Origin: Zeus faber
Taxonomy: Eukaryota > Chordata > Actinopteri > Zeiformes > Zeidae
Direction of reading: 5' to 3'
DNA length: 64,000 bases
Assembly (NCBI GenBank): GCA_960531495.1
Contig: OY482855.1
Coordinates: 6,148,139 to 6,212,138 of the forward strand
Shown: in pieces, positions 27,072 through 38,956 of the stretch
Position numbering within the stretch: the first letter of the stretch is position 1
Layout: each line of letters begins with the position of its first letter
Position numbers and translations under genes: made by a program
Notes under the pieces: model-generated
The model's input: only the letters and a program-made list of their open reading frames with translations
What the model was told of the DNA's origin: nothing
Databases searched by the model: none

Positions 27072-28434
27072 AGGGGTGCAACGGATCACAGAAACTCACG
27101 GTTCGGATCATATCACGATTTTGTGTCACGGATCAGATCATTTTTCGGATCAGCTAAATAAATAAATTAACAAATAAATCAATAAATAAAGGGGGACAAA
27201 TAAAACTTTGCTTTCCATTTATTCTGTAAAACACTTAAGGCAAGGAACTTTTGCCCATGGTTTTAAATGAAAACAACATTCAAGACGTCCAATGTTTAAA
27301 TAAAATCTTAAAATATTGAAAATATTCAATACTCAATTGTTAAATTAAAGTGCAATATGAGGCACGCATGATTCTTCATTAAAACATATAAATAAATATG
27401 ATCAAATAAATATGATTAGATCCGCCCCCAGTAAGTGAATTAAATTCCTGTAACAGTAGCCAATATCGTAATCAATCTTTCACGTTTATAACAAACAGTA
27501 GTAGAACCGTGAAGCAAGTTACTCGTTGTAGAGAAGTCTGCGTCTCTCAAACACAGTTTGATTCCATTTTCGATTTAAACATGTATTTTTTTCAGCACTA
27601 ACCCTCACCCTATCGAGTCTTGAAAAAGAAAACACTTGTTGCTCAATAAGTAACTTTGAGTCCAGTCACATTAAATAATTATAAATAATGTTATTATAAT
27701 GTTATTTTTTGTAGTCAAATAAATATTAACAAAATATTTCATACAATTTCATCGTTAAAAGATAGGCTTGGGGGCCGTAAAAGGCGGCTCTTTTCAATGA
27801 GCAGGATCATCCGGCTCACTGAAAAGAGAAACTTTTCCACACTACTGCAATAGTGTTGAAAAGGCTTTTCAACCTCAGGCCTCTTCTCCTCTACCCACCA
27901 CGTCCATGTCCGCTCTTCTCTAATCTGACTCTCTCCTAATTCTATTCATCATATCACATCATCATGTTATTATTATCTTATCTTTGATATCACAATCCAA
28001 ATCATATCCATAACATTAACTACTCTTATGAAGCGCGTACCAGTGCATACCTGCACTTCTCACAAGCTGCCAATCTCTGTTCTTCCCTCTGAAGTAGACA
28101 AATCAAGTGGAAATATTGTAAAATCTATTTATTTAAATATATTTTATTGAATCAGGTCACACTTTTTCTTAAAATTATTAGAACGCACACTCTGCACTCC
28201 AGCTGAGCTCCGGCGGCTCAGGCTTCAGTTCACCGCCCCCCCCAAAGATCAGTTTCAGTGATTCAGTACAATCTTTATTTTCAGATAACATTACATTAGA
28301 GATCACATTTATGTCTGACAATATTACCCACAAAATGACGGGGAGAATCGCAAACCTGATTGTGATTTCGAAGTTCGAAATCGAACGCTCATGTCGAATG
28401 TTTTTCGATTTCGAATCGGAATCGTGACACCCCA
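27072..28434. mobile_element. Composite hAT-like non-coding element
   Basis: The left end aggggtgcaacggatcac is a common fish hAT end. The right end gaatcgtgacacccca matches instead the TAGGGGTGT-type family. The right 800 bases share several blocks with 8368-9182 (for example gtaactttgagtccagtcac). This suggests two related elements fused or nested. No open frame. Confidence 0.5.
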
Positions 28435-29891
28435 ATGAACCAATCATTGCATTTCAGGGTAAAACGCAGCAGGGATCTGTCTTGTCTGTCTTCTTTTTAC
28501 TGCAACTCTGCATCCAGATTTTGGGAATTATGACTTAAGTAATAGTGGCAGTAAAACCGTATTGCACTATAATGGTAAAATATTACAATAGATCCGCAGT
28601 TCACATACAAGTCGAACTGTGGGGGGCGACCAGCAAACAGGAAAATTAACAATAAAACTGACATGGAGTGAGTTTATGCACTTAATGTCCTCCATTACTT
28701 GTATTGAACTCCTGATCAGAGTATAGAGTCAGTATGGAGAAAAGGCTGGACTGCTGCGGGAATAAAACCTAACTTTTACTACTACAACATGAGGGGTAAC
28801 CTACTGGGCCACACCAGAAGTAACATCACGCTTCACATACACTGTCCTGTTAATCAATATGGAAGGTCACACAAAGCAGAAGCGTCACAAAATCGGCATG
28901 CCGCAAGGCCCCTAAACCACTCCCGTTTTTTACGCCATGGCTCTATTTTTCTGTGCGCAAAGCCTAAACTGGAGCGTATATTCCCATAGAGGTCCATTCA
29001 AAAGATGTATTTAGTGAAAATATTTAATTACCAAGCCTAGTATGCATCAACCACATATAAAAAATGACTGATGTGCGGATTTCCTTTTCCACCACACCAA
29101 ATTAAACCTCAGTTATGTAAATAAAATATATTCCAGCAGGAAAACAAATACCATACCAAGGAATAAACTTTAGATTTGACTTCATACCTAGAAAGTAGTG
29201 CTGGATTACCAATTATATTTCAGTTGTCTTTGCGTTATCTTAGTAAGGCACCTGACCGTGCAGCTTAGGTAGTCTTGGGGTTAAATTGCCGTCAAGCTCC
29301 ATATGAATCTCCACATATAAACAATGAACGCTAATCTCCAACCTAATCCAACTACGTTCATAAACAAACAGACTTGAAATGCAAATGAAATGAAAAGCAA
29401 CGGGTTGAAAACAAAAGCAAAGATTCACTTTAACCCATTAAAGGTTGATGCATTCCATAATTTGTAGTTTCAGTGACAGAAAGAACAGTGCTGCTTTCAG
29501 TAGTACGTCATAGACGGAATAAAGACCCGGTGTGAAATGACGAATCATCAAAATGACTCGACGCTTTTGCGACAGTGACTTGTCGCTTCTGGTCTCAGGG
29601 GTCCCCAAAACCTGTTTTTGAACAGTTTTGCTGAAAATACCACTCAGATTTTGCATTCTAGCCATTCTAACATGTCTTTAAATAAGGACGGCCATAACTA
29701 CTCAACTTGGGCAGTGATTTTGACATCCAAGAAACTATTCATGGTTAATAAGTGTAGCAGAAGAACGTGCTTGCATGATGTAGGCGAGCCAGAGCAAAGT
29801 GTGGCGTTGTTTTACCCAATATGAGAAAAAAGTAAGAGTGCTCGTTATGGGATGAAGCTGTCTTACCACGGTTCTACTACTGTCAGACAAG
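28435..29891. other. Non-coding, nothing recognised
   Basis: AT-rich sequence with short frames only. Confidence 0.4.
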
Positions 29892-30130
29892 TGACCAAAC
29901 CCCTCTTATCCAAGTCACAAGTCATCTGGTCCAAGTCTCAAGCAAGTCGCAAGTCATTTTTCCTTGGTTAAGTCAAGACACGTCACAGGTTATGTCAAGT
30001 CGAGTCTTCATAAAGAGAACATTTTATTACTGGCCAATCTAACCTGTTCAAAAAGTATGAATATGAATTGAAATTATAATTGATATTCAGTGAAATAAAT
30101 GTAATACAACAAACAACTTTAAAAAAAAGC
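29892..30130. repeat. CAAGTC-rich element, left part
   Basis: Begins caagtgaccaaac and is full of caagtcacaagtc-type short repeats. A matching segment in inverted end orientation lies at about 34770-35034 (ending gtttggtcactg). The two may be the halves of one element split by the retrotransposon at 30925-34627. Confidence 0.5.
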
Positions 30131-30924
30131 TTATGTATTTCTTAATTTCTTCTCAATCAAAAAGAATTCCCTCCCCATCACTTTTAAACAATGAAATACT
30201 GACAGCAAGACTACAACATCAAACTTTGCTACATTCGATCTGTCCATCTGTCTGCCTGTTTGAAGAATATCTCAAAAGGTTATGAAAAGATTTGTACTAA
30301 TTAATTTGATTAAATGAAAATTATTCAATAAAATTTTTGAATCTGAAAGTGATGACTCTTGGCACAGTCACGGCCACCATGATGTGATGATGTGACCTAA
30401 TCTGATCATACACTGTGTGTAACCAGTGGGATGGTAACAAGTGCTTCTTGTTGAAAAAAAATGCATCACTTCACTTCCGAAACAAATTTGTTTACTGAGT
30501 TTCCCTGGAACACGGCATGGCTTATTGCTTGGAGAGCCATGTCCTGTATAAACGTGAGTGTAAGCAAACATGGATGTATTTATAATGCCTAGTTGGACTG
30601 CGCTTATTTTGGTGAGTAACTTAAAAGCAGTATATAAGTACAGGATAAATAATCAATATTTTTTTTGTTTGTTAAAAATCGAGACAGATTGGCTGCATAA
30701 TTGCCGATCCCGATGTGTCAAAAAAGTCAAATGTCACTATGCCACTGACGCAAATCGGCCACACCATGATTTAAGTTATCTGCACGTGGGAGCAAATATA
30801 AACAAACATGGAGTGTGGCGCTTCATGGACCAATCACGGCGCAAAGAGCTTAAAATGGAAGCGAAAAAAAACACTGTTCCTTGTTGTGGCGGATAAAGGG
30901 CCGCGGTCAAGCACCAGCTGCAGA
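30131..30924. other. Non-coding between repeat and retroelement
   Basis: No exon or named repeat recognised. Confidence 0.35.
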
Positions 30925-31062
30925 CGACAGCACGGTTCCCTTTTCCCGCGGCCACCAAGCTGCCTCGAATTGGCCCAATCAGTAGTGATTGGTCCAAATC
31001 AATAAAGGGAATTTTCTTAATGTTTTGTCTGTCTTACAGAGAGAGGAGGGCGCACGGCTCAT
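30925..31062 (+). repeat. LTR-derived segment, 5' side
   Basis: Matches 34266-34410 closely and 60055-60135 on the minus strand. It contains a strong splice-acceptor-like tctgtcttacag just before the gag-like frame. LTR limits are not visible because there is no clean TG...CA pair. Confidence 0.6.
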
Positions 31063-31620
31063 GAGGGCTGCGAAAAGCCTAGCAGAGATGGAGAATGAAC
31101 GGGAGTACCTCCGCTGCCAGCTGGGGCGCGTCCTTGCCAGAATGAGCTCCCTGGAGCACGCCATGACCAGCCGCTGGCCAAGAGCCGGCCAGAGGTCCAG
31201 ACCCGCGTCCGTCCCCAGGACCCACACGGGATTTCCCAGGTACATCGGTCCCTAGGACCCACGCCGGATATGCCGGGTCCCCAGCCTGTCGCGGTTCCCC
31301 GGAGGACAACGCCAGGGGAGGAGCTACGTCCGTCCCCAGGACCCACGCGGGATTCGCCGGGCCCCCAGCCCGTCCCGATGCAATGTCAATGTCAATGACA
31401 ATGTCTGTGGGGGCGCTACGTCCGACCCCAGGACCTACGCGGGATTGGCCAGGTTCTGTGGTGCCGCGGAACGCTCTCTCCTTCCCGTGCTGTCCCCTCT
31501 CTGTCCCCCCTCAGCTCCAGTGGCGGTGTTGCCGCGGGAAATCAGAGAGCTGCACAAACGTCTGGGAAGGGGTGCGGACACTGCGGGCGGCCCGGCCATG
31601 ACCGCCACGACTGTCCTTGG
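31020..31620 (+). pseudogene. Gag-like region of the Gmr1-like element
   Basis: The frame begins REEGARLMRAAKSLAEMENE and continues as a short helical stretch (LRCQLGRVLARMSSLEHAM). It then enters a GC- and proline-rich region with four diverged copies of gtccccaggacccacgcggg. No zinc knuckle seen. Function is inferred only from position before the protease. Confidence 0.45.
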
Positions 31621-32262
31621 ATGGAACTCGGCCAGGTGGTCCGGGTTGCCAGCCCACCAGATCCCACCCCCGGTCAGAAGGGAACCTACCAAATACCGGT
31701 AAGGCTACAAGGGCGTAGACATCAGGCTTTGCTGGACTCAGGCTGTTCACAGACAATGGTCCAGCAACGCCTTGTTTCGACCCGGGGCTTTGGTGGAGGC
31801 GTCACAGGTGGAGGTTCGTGGTGTGCATGGGGATGTTCATACGGATGCGTTGGTCCAGCCCGAAATTCGTCACAAGGGAAAAAAGCATAGGGTACAGGCT
31901 ACGGTTAGTTCCCGCCTGTCGCAATCCCTGATTTTGGGCATGGATTGGCCAGGGTTTGACGCTTTGAGAGAGGCTGGGGGAGTGCATTCACGGCAGGTAG
32001 GGAAATGTGAGTGTTGCGTGTCGCACGGTGAGGCGGAGGGGTCGTCGGCGAGCATGATGGGTGCCGGGGCAATGGGATCCCAAGTAGGGTCTTCCCCAGT
32101 CCCTGTAACCTTCCCTATCACCAATTTTCCGCTGGAGCAAACGCGAGACACCACCCTACGCGGGGCCTTTGAGGGGGTAGTTAAAATCCATGGCGTACCG
32201 ACACGTCCAGATGCCGTGCTCACTCACCAGTATTTTTCAGTGATTAGGGACATGTTATTTTG
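31621..32262 (+). pseudogene. Retropepsin-like protease region
   Basis: The key text is ALLDSGCSQTMVQQRLV, the D-S-G active-site triplet of an aspartic protease, followed after a frame change near 31772 by QSLILGMDWPGFDAL, the usual hydrophobic-Gly-Asp end motif (LGMDW). In the family this enzyme cuts the Gag-Pol polyprotein. A TGA closes the frame at about 32262, before integrase. Confidence 0.75.
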
Positions 32263-32329
32263 AGTGAGCTGTGACACTCAGAGGAGAGGAGATAACCCAG
32301 TTGTTGGTTCCGAAGGCGAAGGGCCACCG

Positions 32330-32872
32330 GGAAATGCTCATCATAACCCGATGGCCGGTCACCTTGGTCACGAAAAAACACGACAGCGGATAATGGCCCG
32401 CTTCTATTGGCTGGGTATTTTGGCAGATGTGCATAAATGGTGCACTGCGTGTCCTGAGTGCCAGTTAGTCAACCCTCCAGCTACGCCAAGAGCGCCGTTG
32501 AGGCCCCTCCCCCTAGTCGAGGCCCTGTTCGAAAGACTCGGTATGGACCTCATCGAGCCGTTAGACCGCAGTGTCCGTGGGTATCGTTTTGTGTTAGTCC
32601 TAGTGGATTATGCAACCCGGTACCCAGAAGCAGTGCCACTGTGCGGTATTACGGCCAAGAGTGTGGCGGAGGCGCCGTTACAGGTCATCTCCCGAGTCGG
32701 GATTCCAAAGGAAATCCTGACCAACCAGGGCACTACCTTTATGTCACGTACACTTCGGAAACTTAAAGAGTTACTGGGCGTCCGCTCAATTCGGACCAGC
32801 GTTTACCATCCCCAGATTGACGGCCTGGTGGAGCAGTTTAATGAAATGCTGAAAAACATGATATTAAATTAA
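32330..32872 (+). pseudogene. Integrase of the Gmr1-like element
   Basis: A zinc-binding HHCC unit is seen: GHLGHEKTRQRIMARFYWLG then WCTACPECQ. The catalytic core follows, with GMDLIEP (first Asp), LVDYATRYPEAVPL, TNQGTTFMS, where the second catalytic Asp of the usual TDQGT has become Asn, and YHPQIDGLVEQFN with the final Glu. It would insert the cDNA copy into the genome; the Asp-to-Asn change alone would disable it. Upstream of RT. Confidence 0.88.
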
Positions 32873-32999
32873 AAGAATGGAGGGAGGGGGCGTCTGTGGC
32901 TCTGGTTGCCGCGGTCATTGAGCGGGATGAGTTTGAGCCGGAGGTTCAAAAAGCGGCCGATCATACCGCGGCTCTGTTAAGTGACGGTCTCTTTCCGAC

Positions 33000-33800
33000 C
33001 CAGAGGGCGTCGCTTCTCTGATGTTTTCTCCTCCCTGCCAGGCCTCACATCCCTCATACATCACCATGTGGAGAGGACCCCAGGGTCGAAGGTGCGCTCT
33101 CGGCCGTATCGCCTGCCCGAACACAAACGCAAGATTGTGCAGGCGGAATTAGAGGCCATGCTGGACATGGGCGTAATAGAGGAGTCCAAGAGTGACTAGT
33201 CTAGTGCCATCGTGCTGGGAGTAAGCCTGATGGGTGAGTCCAGTTCTGCGTGGACTACCGAAGGGTGAATGCGGTGTCCAAGTTCGACGCCTACCTGATG
33301 CCCCGGGTCAATGAACTTCTCACCCGGTTAGATACAGCTCGTTTTTTCACGACATTGGATTTAACCAAGTGCTACTGACAGATTCTCAGGAGTCCAAGGA
33401 AAATCGGTGTTCTCCACGCCATTTGGCTTATACCACTTTCACACACTTCCGTTTGGGTTGTTCGGTGCCCCAGCCACCTTTCAGGGACTCATGGACCGCG
33501 TTCTGCATCCACATGTGGCATATGCCGCGGCCTATCTAGATGACATTATTATTCACAGCGACACCTGGGAGCGGAATATGCAGCATGTGGGTGCTGTACT
33601 GGAGTCCCTGAGGTGGGCTGGGCTCACCGCCAACCCAAAGAAGTGTGCCGTGGGACGGCGGGAGGTACAGTATCTGGGGTACCACTTGGGCGAAGGCTTG
33701 GTCCGACCCCAGCTTGATAAAACCGCGGCGTTTGCAACCACGCTAACACCTAAGACCAAGAAGGAGGTGAGGCAGGTCTTGGGGCTGGCCAGCTACAATA
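33000..33800 (+). pseudogene. Reverse transcriptase of the Gmr1-like element
   Basis: In order: RPYRLPEHKRKIVQAELEAM, EMGVIEES-like DMGVIEES, FCVDYRRVNAVSKFDAYLMP, FFTTLDLTKCY followed by TGA where Trp is expected, TPFGLYHFHTLPFGLFGAPA, then AAYLDDIIIHSD, the YLDD catalytic box with both Asp kept. The frame is interrupted around 33200-33240 and by the TGA at about 33376. Confidence 0.88.
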
Positions 33801-34262
33801 GGAGGTTTGTCCCAGACTTTTCAGAGCTAACCAGCCCCTTGACTGACTTAACTCAAAAAGGTGCTCCAGATCTGGTCCAGGGGTCAGAGAAGTGCCAGCA
33901 GGCGTTTGCAAGGGTCAGGTCAGCTCTCTGTGGGAAGCCAGTGCTATATAACCCTAACTTCTCTCTCCCTTTCTGTCTGCAGACCGATGCATCGAGCAGA
34001 GGGCTGGGCGCAGTCCTGTCCCAGGAGGTTGAGGGGACCGAGCGTCCGGTGCTGTCCCTCAGCAAAAAGCTGAGCAAGAGCCGGCCATCAAATGGGCAGT
34101 TGATTCCCTCCACTACTACCTCCTGGTACGAGCTTTCACCCTCTGTTCGGACCACACCCCGCTGCAGTGGCTCCATCGCATGAAAGACACAAATGCCCGG
34201 ATCACCCGGTGGTACCTAGCTCTCCAGCCCTTTAACTTCCAGGTGGTCCACAGGCTGGCGGC
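33800..34262 (+). pseudogene. RNase H of the Gmr1-like element
   Basis: The connection region FVPDFSELTSPLTDLTQKGA leads into FCLQTDASSRGLGAVLSQEV, with the first catalytic Asp of RNase H (TDAS). The frame shifts near 34075 (KKLSKSR.. where the family has ..SRKLxxxE..Y). It is still traceable to FNFQVVHRLA before it stops abruptly at the LTR-like text. Confidence 0.8.
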
Positions 34263-34627
34263 GCAGCATGGCTCCCTTTTTCCACGGCCACCAAGCTGCC
34301 TCGAATTGGCGCAATCAGCGCCCGTGCGGTGCTGATTGGTCCAAATTAATGCAGGGAGTTTTCTTAATGTTTTGTCTGTCTTCCAGAGAGGAGGGTGCAC
34401 GGCTCCTGAGCAGCCCAGGAGTGGAACGCCAATCCTCCTGCACCCGAGAGGACTATTCACAACATTAATAATGGATCCTCAGAGATATATAATTGTGGCC
34501 TGCGTGCTAGACAATGAACAATAAATCGCAAGCCATGTTGGCGCACCACAGCCAAAAAGACTGTCTCCCTCCCTGAACCCTTATCTGTGGGAAGAAACTC
34601 CCACACTTGTTTGTAACGTAACACTTT
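34262..34627 (+). repeat. LTR-like segment, 3' side
   Basis: Shares its first about 140 bases with 30925-31062 and its whole length, inverted, with 59837-60150 (common blocks: ttttcttaatgtt, gcctcgaa, atgttggcgcaccac, agactgtctccctccctgaa). It contains aataaatc polyadenylation-like text near 34520. Coding text of the element runs directly into it without a spacer. Confidence 0.65.
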
Positions 34628-34759
34628 TTAAGCACTAACTCGTGTATGATATGGTAATCTCAAATTGTACGATGGCACCATTCATGGATTACAACAATAT
34701 TTGGCCGTCTGCTACCGGGTCGCAACAATATAAGGTTAGGGTGACTACCGAGCCAAACC

Positions 34760-35034
34760 AAAGTACCTTTTTGTTTGCCCATCAAAGTTTCAGCGAATGA
34801 AAATTAACACAACCAAGTCATTTGAGTCATGTCTCAAGTCAAGTCACATGTCTTTAACTTCCAAGTCATGTCTCAAGTCTTTTATTTTCTGTCAGGTCAA
34901 GTTGCAAATCATCAAAAGACAGACGCGGGGGCAAGTCACAATGACTCAAGGCCACATCGGACTACTGTCATGGAGTCATTTGCAATTTTTGTTTTGTCCT
35001 CTCTGGTAAGACTGTTTTTTGTTTGGTCACTGTA
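34760..35034. repeat. CAAGTC-rich element, right part
   Basis: Rich in caagtcatgtctcaagtc repeats and ends ttgtttggtcactg, the inverse of the left part's start at 29892. Confidence 0.5.
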
Positions 35035-35689
35035 GCACTTGGCCTATTTGGAAAAAATAAAATAAGAAGTTTAAATAGCACCTGTTGTAGTTACATTATT
35101 TATGCACTGGTAACTGTTTTTACATGCAGTAATTGGTCTATGTTGGGGGGGGTGATTATGTCACGGTTAGACAACCAATCGACTGAAATTTTTGTTTTAC
35201 CCTTTTCCACTTCACCAAAAACCAACACGCTAATTTTGGCTCCTTTACCTATGTGATGCTTCACGTGTTGAAATTCCATTTGCTCATTTCATATCCAAAA
35301 TCAGAAGTTAAGTCGCATTTCGCATTGTGAGTCTGTCCGCGTTATGAGTGTGGGGATCGCACCGTGGGGAGCACAGCAGAGAACCCCAACGCTCCCCACT
35401 GCCGAAGGACCAGTGCGCGCACCAGAGTATCCACGCTGGTTCTACTGTAGTGTTGGGTCGTTCATGAACGATCCGATTCACTTGAACGGCTCAAAATACA
35501 ATTTTTCCAAGTTTTAGAGTTTCATGTCATTGTTTGTTTAAGTTGGTCTCCGTACTGTTTTATTCCCAATCACACTGGAATATGACACGGCCCTTTTCTT
35601 GGGTGTTCGTGATGTGGCAAGAGGAAAAAACAACATTTCTCCTGGCAGTGGGAAAGGTGTTAATCAACATCCAGGGGGCTGCCCTGAGC
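35035..35689. other. Non-coding with a palindromic hAT-like end
   Basis: At 35451-35500 the text gttgggtcgttcatgaacga resembles the palindromic terminus of a fish hAT MITE. No partner end assigned. Rest unassigned. Confidence 0.35.
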
Positions 35690-36120
35690 ACACTCTGCTA
35701 TGTGGATCAGCGCTTGGGGCTCGTGGCCAGTTGGGGCGTCTAGTGGGCTACAGTGGGGCGGGCATGGGGGTTCCGCCGTCTCGCCTGCGGGGCGGACAGT
35801 TCGGGTGGGGTGTCGGTCTGTCAGCACAGGGCCTGGCTCCGGGCCTGCGGTCTGTGCCTGCCGCCCATGGCCCGGGTTCTGCGCCTGCGTCTTGTGCATG
35901 CACTTGGGGTGTGTTGTATGTGTGCACCTCAGAGGTGCGTGGTCTCCTCATGCTCCCTGGGGCTGGGTGATGCTCTTCTGGACCAGGCGTGGGGGTTGCT
36001 CCAAGGGCTTCCGGCTTCTCTGGGGGCACAGGAGCCTTCTGTGGCCGTGGGGTGTCTATGCAGCTGCGGAACTCGGGGGGGGGGGGGCTTTCCACTGCTT
36101 GGAGGCGCCACGACATAACA
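35690..36120. other. GC-rich anomalous block
   Basis: About 430 bases of strongly G-rich sequence in AT-rich surroundings, with open frames on both strands but low-complexity translations (Gly, Ala, Cys, Pro). No splice-bounded exon or domain recognised. It resembles dispersed GC-rich repeats I have seen in fish, but I cannot name it. Confidence 0.4.
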
Positions 36121-38235
36121 CCGACCTTATACACCAGAACCAATTGGGATAAGGTCTGTATATTCACCGGTGGACACCACCCACCCACGCGCTTTGAGCG
36201 TACCCCAGCACCTTCCTGGTTGCATTCCTCTCCTTTTCTTCCTCATTTACTGCCATAACTATGACAGGAAGAGGCCACATGCCTAATTGCTGTTCCAGTT
36301 TTCCTGGACCCGTTTAACTCTGTTTTTCAATACATGTCGTCCAATGTTTGTTTTTTCTGTGTAAATGTTGTTTGGTTCCATGTTTAATTGTCTTACCTGT
36401 GGTGAATCTCCCCCTCTTGGAGTAGTGATCAGTTGTTTATAGACCCAAACAGGGTAAAATACCTCTCCAAAGAGGGGGATTGGTGGCGGCTCTGTATAAC
36501 AAAAAACTGTGCTCTTGTGATCCTATAGGTCGTCACAGGACAGATTTATTGGAGCAGTTCTTCATGATTTAAAAATTAATAAAGAGTTGCATTACAGGTT
36601 GAGAAATTTAACTCTACTTGCAGACTAACTCTGTCCTAGATGCAATAGCATACAAATACTGTGTTGTATGCTCAGCATGCTGACAGGACAGGTTCAAAAA
36701 TAATAATAAGTACATAAATCATCTAATCATCTAATTTTGGGGAAAAAAGGTCATTAGACGTCGACCACAAAATGAAAATGCCCATCCCTACCTCTAGACC
36801 ATCCTGTTCCAGGACGCTCTGTTTCAGTGGGTGGCGCCACCCTCCTAAGGCTCCTAGTTCAGTGAGAAATAAGCAATCCAGTTTCTGAAAGTTTGTTCCA
36901 AATTTTGACACTGCACACAGGGATTTTTTGTTCCATGTAAACGTCAGATTGAATAAAATAAATAGTTATATCTTTAGTGGTTTGTTTGGAGAAAAGCACA
37001 GCTGACTGCATGCCACAGCCTATCTACCACATACAACTTTTTTTTTGATTTTTAGTTATTTTTAGAAAGAAACACCGCAGAATTATTTTTTAAATACTCA
37101 CATTTCCATCGTCTGCAGTTTCTTATAATTCCTCTTCTCTGAATATAATTGTGCTGGTCTGTAAGCCAACAGCGCAGTTCCCAGTGGCCCTTGTATTTCT
37201 CCAGCCATGGGTGGAGTTACCCAGATGGTGGGCGGCAAATTCTACTGAGGCACCAAGTGACGTAGGAAGGGATCACTAATCTGAACGGCTTCTTTCACCT
37301 TTTGGCAAAACCCCATCTTGCCATTTAATATCTACCTGCGCTTAGATGTTGTATTTAAGACCCCAAAAGCATAAATTAGGCAATAAAGATATTTAAATCT
37401 TATGTTATTACCAGTAAACGAAATCCAAGTGCACTTACACCAGTCATATTTTGTGGAGATAATTCTATTCAATTTCTTTAGCCTCCAAGACCGCTAATGG
37501 GGGGGGGGGCATGCCAAACAGTCACCACAACTCCTTCACAAAGGACATGAATAACACTCCAGCGGACAATCACCTCACTGATATATGCAAAAAGGGGAAT
37601 TCAAATTATGTTTGCCGTCTTTTGAAACAAACAACAGTCATACTTTTAGGCAAATTGCAGACTTAGGCTAGATTGAGCCACCGTATGGCTGCCTACTGGC
37701 TTTCTAGTATAAAAGATATCAAAACATACTGGGCATTCAACATCCCAGTCGTCTATCTGTTCAGTCACTTAGATAAAAATAAACTTAAGGTTTCTATAGT
37801 AAAAGTAAATATGTCGTATAATTTCATTTTTGTATAGGCAGTTTTAACAGTTAATCATATCTCTACACCATATATGACCTTTAACGTATCAATTATTCAA
37901 AGAGACTGAAAAATTAGGTATAGAAAAAAATTATTATCGAGGAACTGGTATCAAAGTGAAGGAATCCAGTATTGAAAATATGACAGCATCTATCTATTAG
38001 ATATTGCAATTTTTTTTTAGGAGACTTTGCATCATTCCGATCCAAAATGCAAATAGCGCCGTATCTTCAATCACCTGAAGGTAAAAACTGTTCTTTAAAA
38101 AGAGGGCCTTACAGTTAATCACAATGCACAAACATTCTGACAGTTGCTTGGTAACAAGACCAGGGACCCCCATCCAGCTGGACCTGTGCCACATGCAGTC
38201 CTGATGACGCCACATGGCCACCTACAGGCATATGG
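36121..38235. other. Non-coding, nothing recognised
   Basis: AT-rich, with short frames and a G run at 37500-37508. No gene seen. Confidence 0.4.
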
Positions 38236-38450
38236 GGGGGATCGTAGCTCAGGAGCTAGAGCTGGTGGTCTAGTAATCTAAAAGGTTGCTGGTTCAATCC
38301 CAGGCTCCTCCTGCTAGCATGCTGTAGTGTCCTTGAGCAAGACACTTAACCCCCAATTGCTCCTGATGGCTGCGTCCATCGGTGTTTGAATAATTGTAGG
38401 TCGCTTTGGATAAAAGCGTCTGCTAAATGTAATGTAAAGTAATATGCTTT
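38236..38450 (+). mobile_element. tRNA-derived SINE
   Basis: The 5' part carries a polymerase III A box (gtagctcaggagct) and B box (ggttcaatcc, 38291-38300) spaced as in a tRNA. It is followed by a tRNA-unrelated body ending with tttggataaaagcgtctgct, the 3' text of a very common teleost SINE. The tail is taatgtaaagtaat-like. It does not fold as a functional tRNA. Confidence 0.85.
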
Positions 38451-38956
38451 CAACTTTATCGAATCTGTGTCTTTGTATTCATGTTAGTCTGCAGCCTGGC
38501 CACTAGAAAAACACTGAACACTAGTTTCAAGCTATGCATGTGTGCATCTGTGTGAGCCTGCGTGTCTTGGCACTCAACGTAAAGTGATTAGCATCAAGGA
38601 GTGAGATAGTAGTACTGCAAGAACAGGTCTACCTGGCTGGGCAAACACAGCAAGGTTTAAGCTGATCTACAGATACACAGGTTGCATAACAAGGTATGTG
38701 TATGTGTGTACGTGGTGTGTGAGACAGAAAGAGGCCAACAAGTTTGGTCTTTTCCCAAGAGCTTGACTCTTGCACCACTATTCATGAATAGCAATGCAAG
38801 GCAAACTATTTGTTGATAGCGAACAAATATTTTAAATTATTCAGCCGTCGGAAGTCTGCTTGTTGGTTCGCGACGCGGTAATTGGCATTCACCGAGAATC
38901 GACTCTTAATTCGCAAATGAAAGGAGCAATGAACTGTAAATCACGTGTGCGCAATG

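Larger units (their letters stand above)
30925..34627 (+). mobile_element. Ty3/gypsy retrotransposon, Gmr1-like order
   Basis: Domain order on the plus strand is gag-like region, protease, integrase, reverse transcriptase, RNase H. Ordinary Ty3/gypsy elements have integrase last. Integrase before RT with Ty3/gypsy-type domains is the layout described for Gmr1 of Atlantic cod and relatives in other animals. LTR-derived text occurs at both sides (30925-31062 and 34262-34627, sharing ccaccaagctgcctcgaatt and ttttcttaatgttttgtctg). Stops and frameshifts occur throughout, and the 5' repeat seems shortened. No env-like gene is present. Confidence 0.82.

Noticed and set aside
35599..36152. Overlapping open frames on both strands
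   Set aside because: GC-rich sequence lacks stops. The translations have no recognisable domain and no splice structure.
38244..38315. Possible tRNA gene
   Set aside because: A and B boxes are present, but the acceptor stem does not close and the sequence continues into a SINE body.
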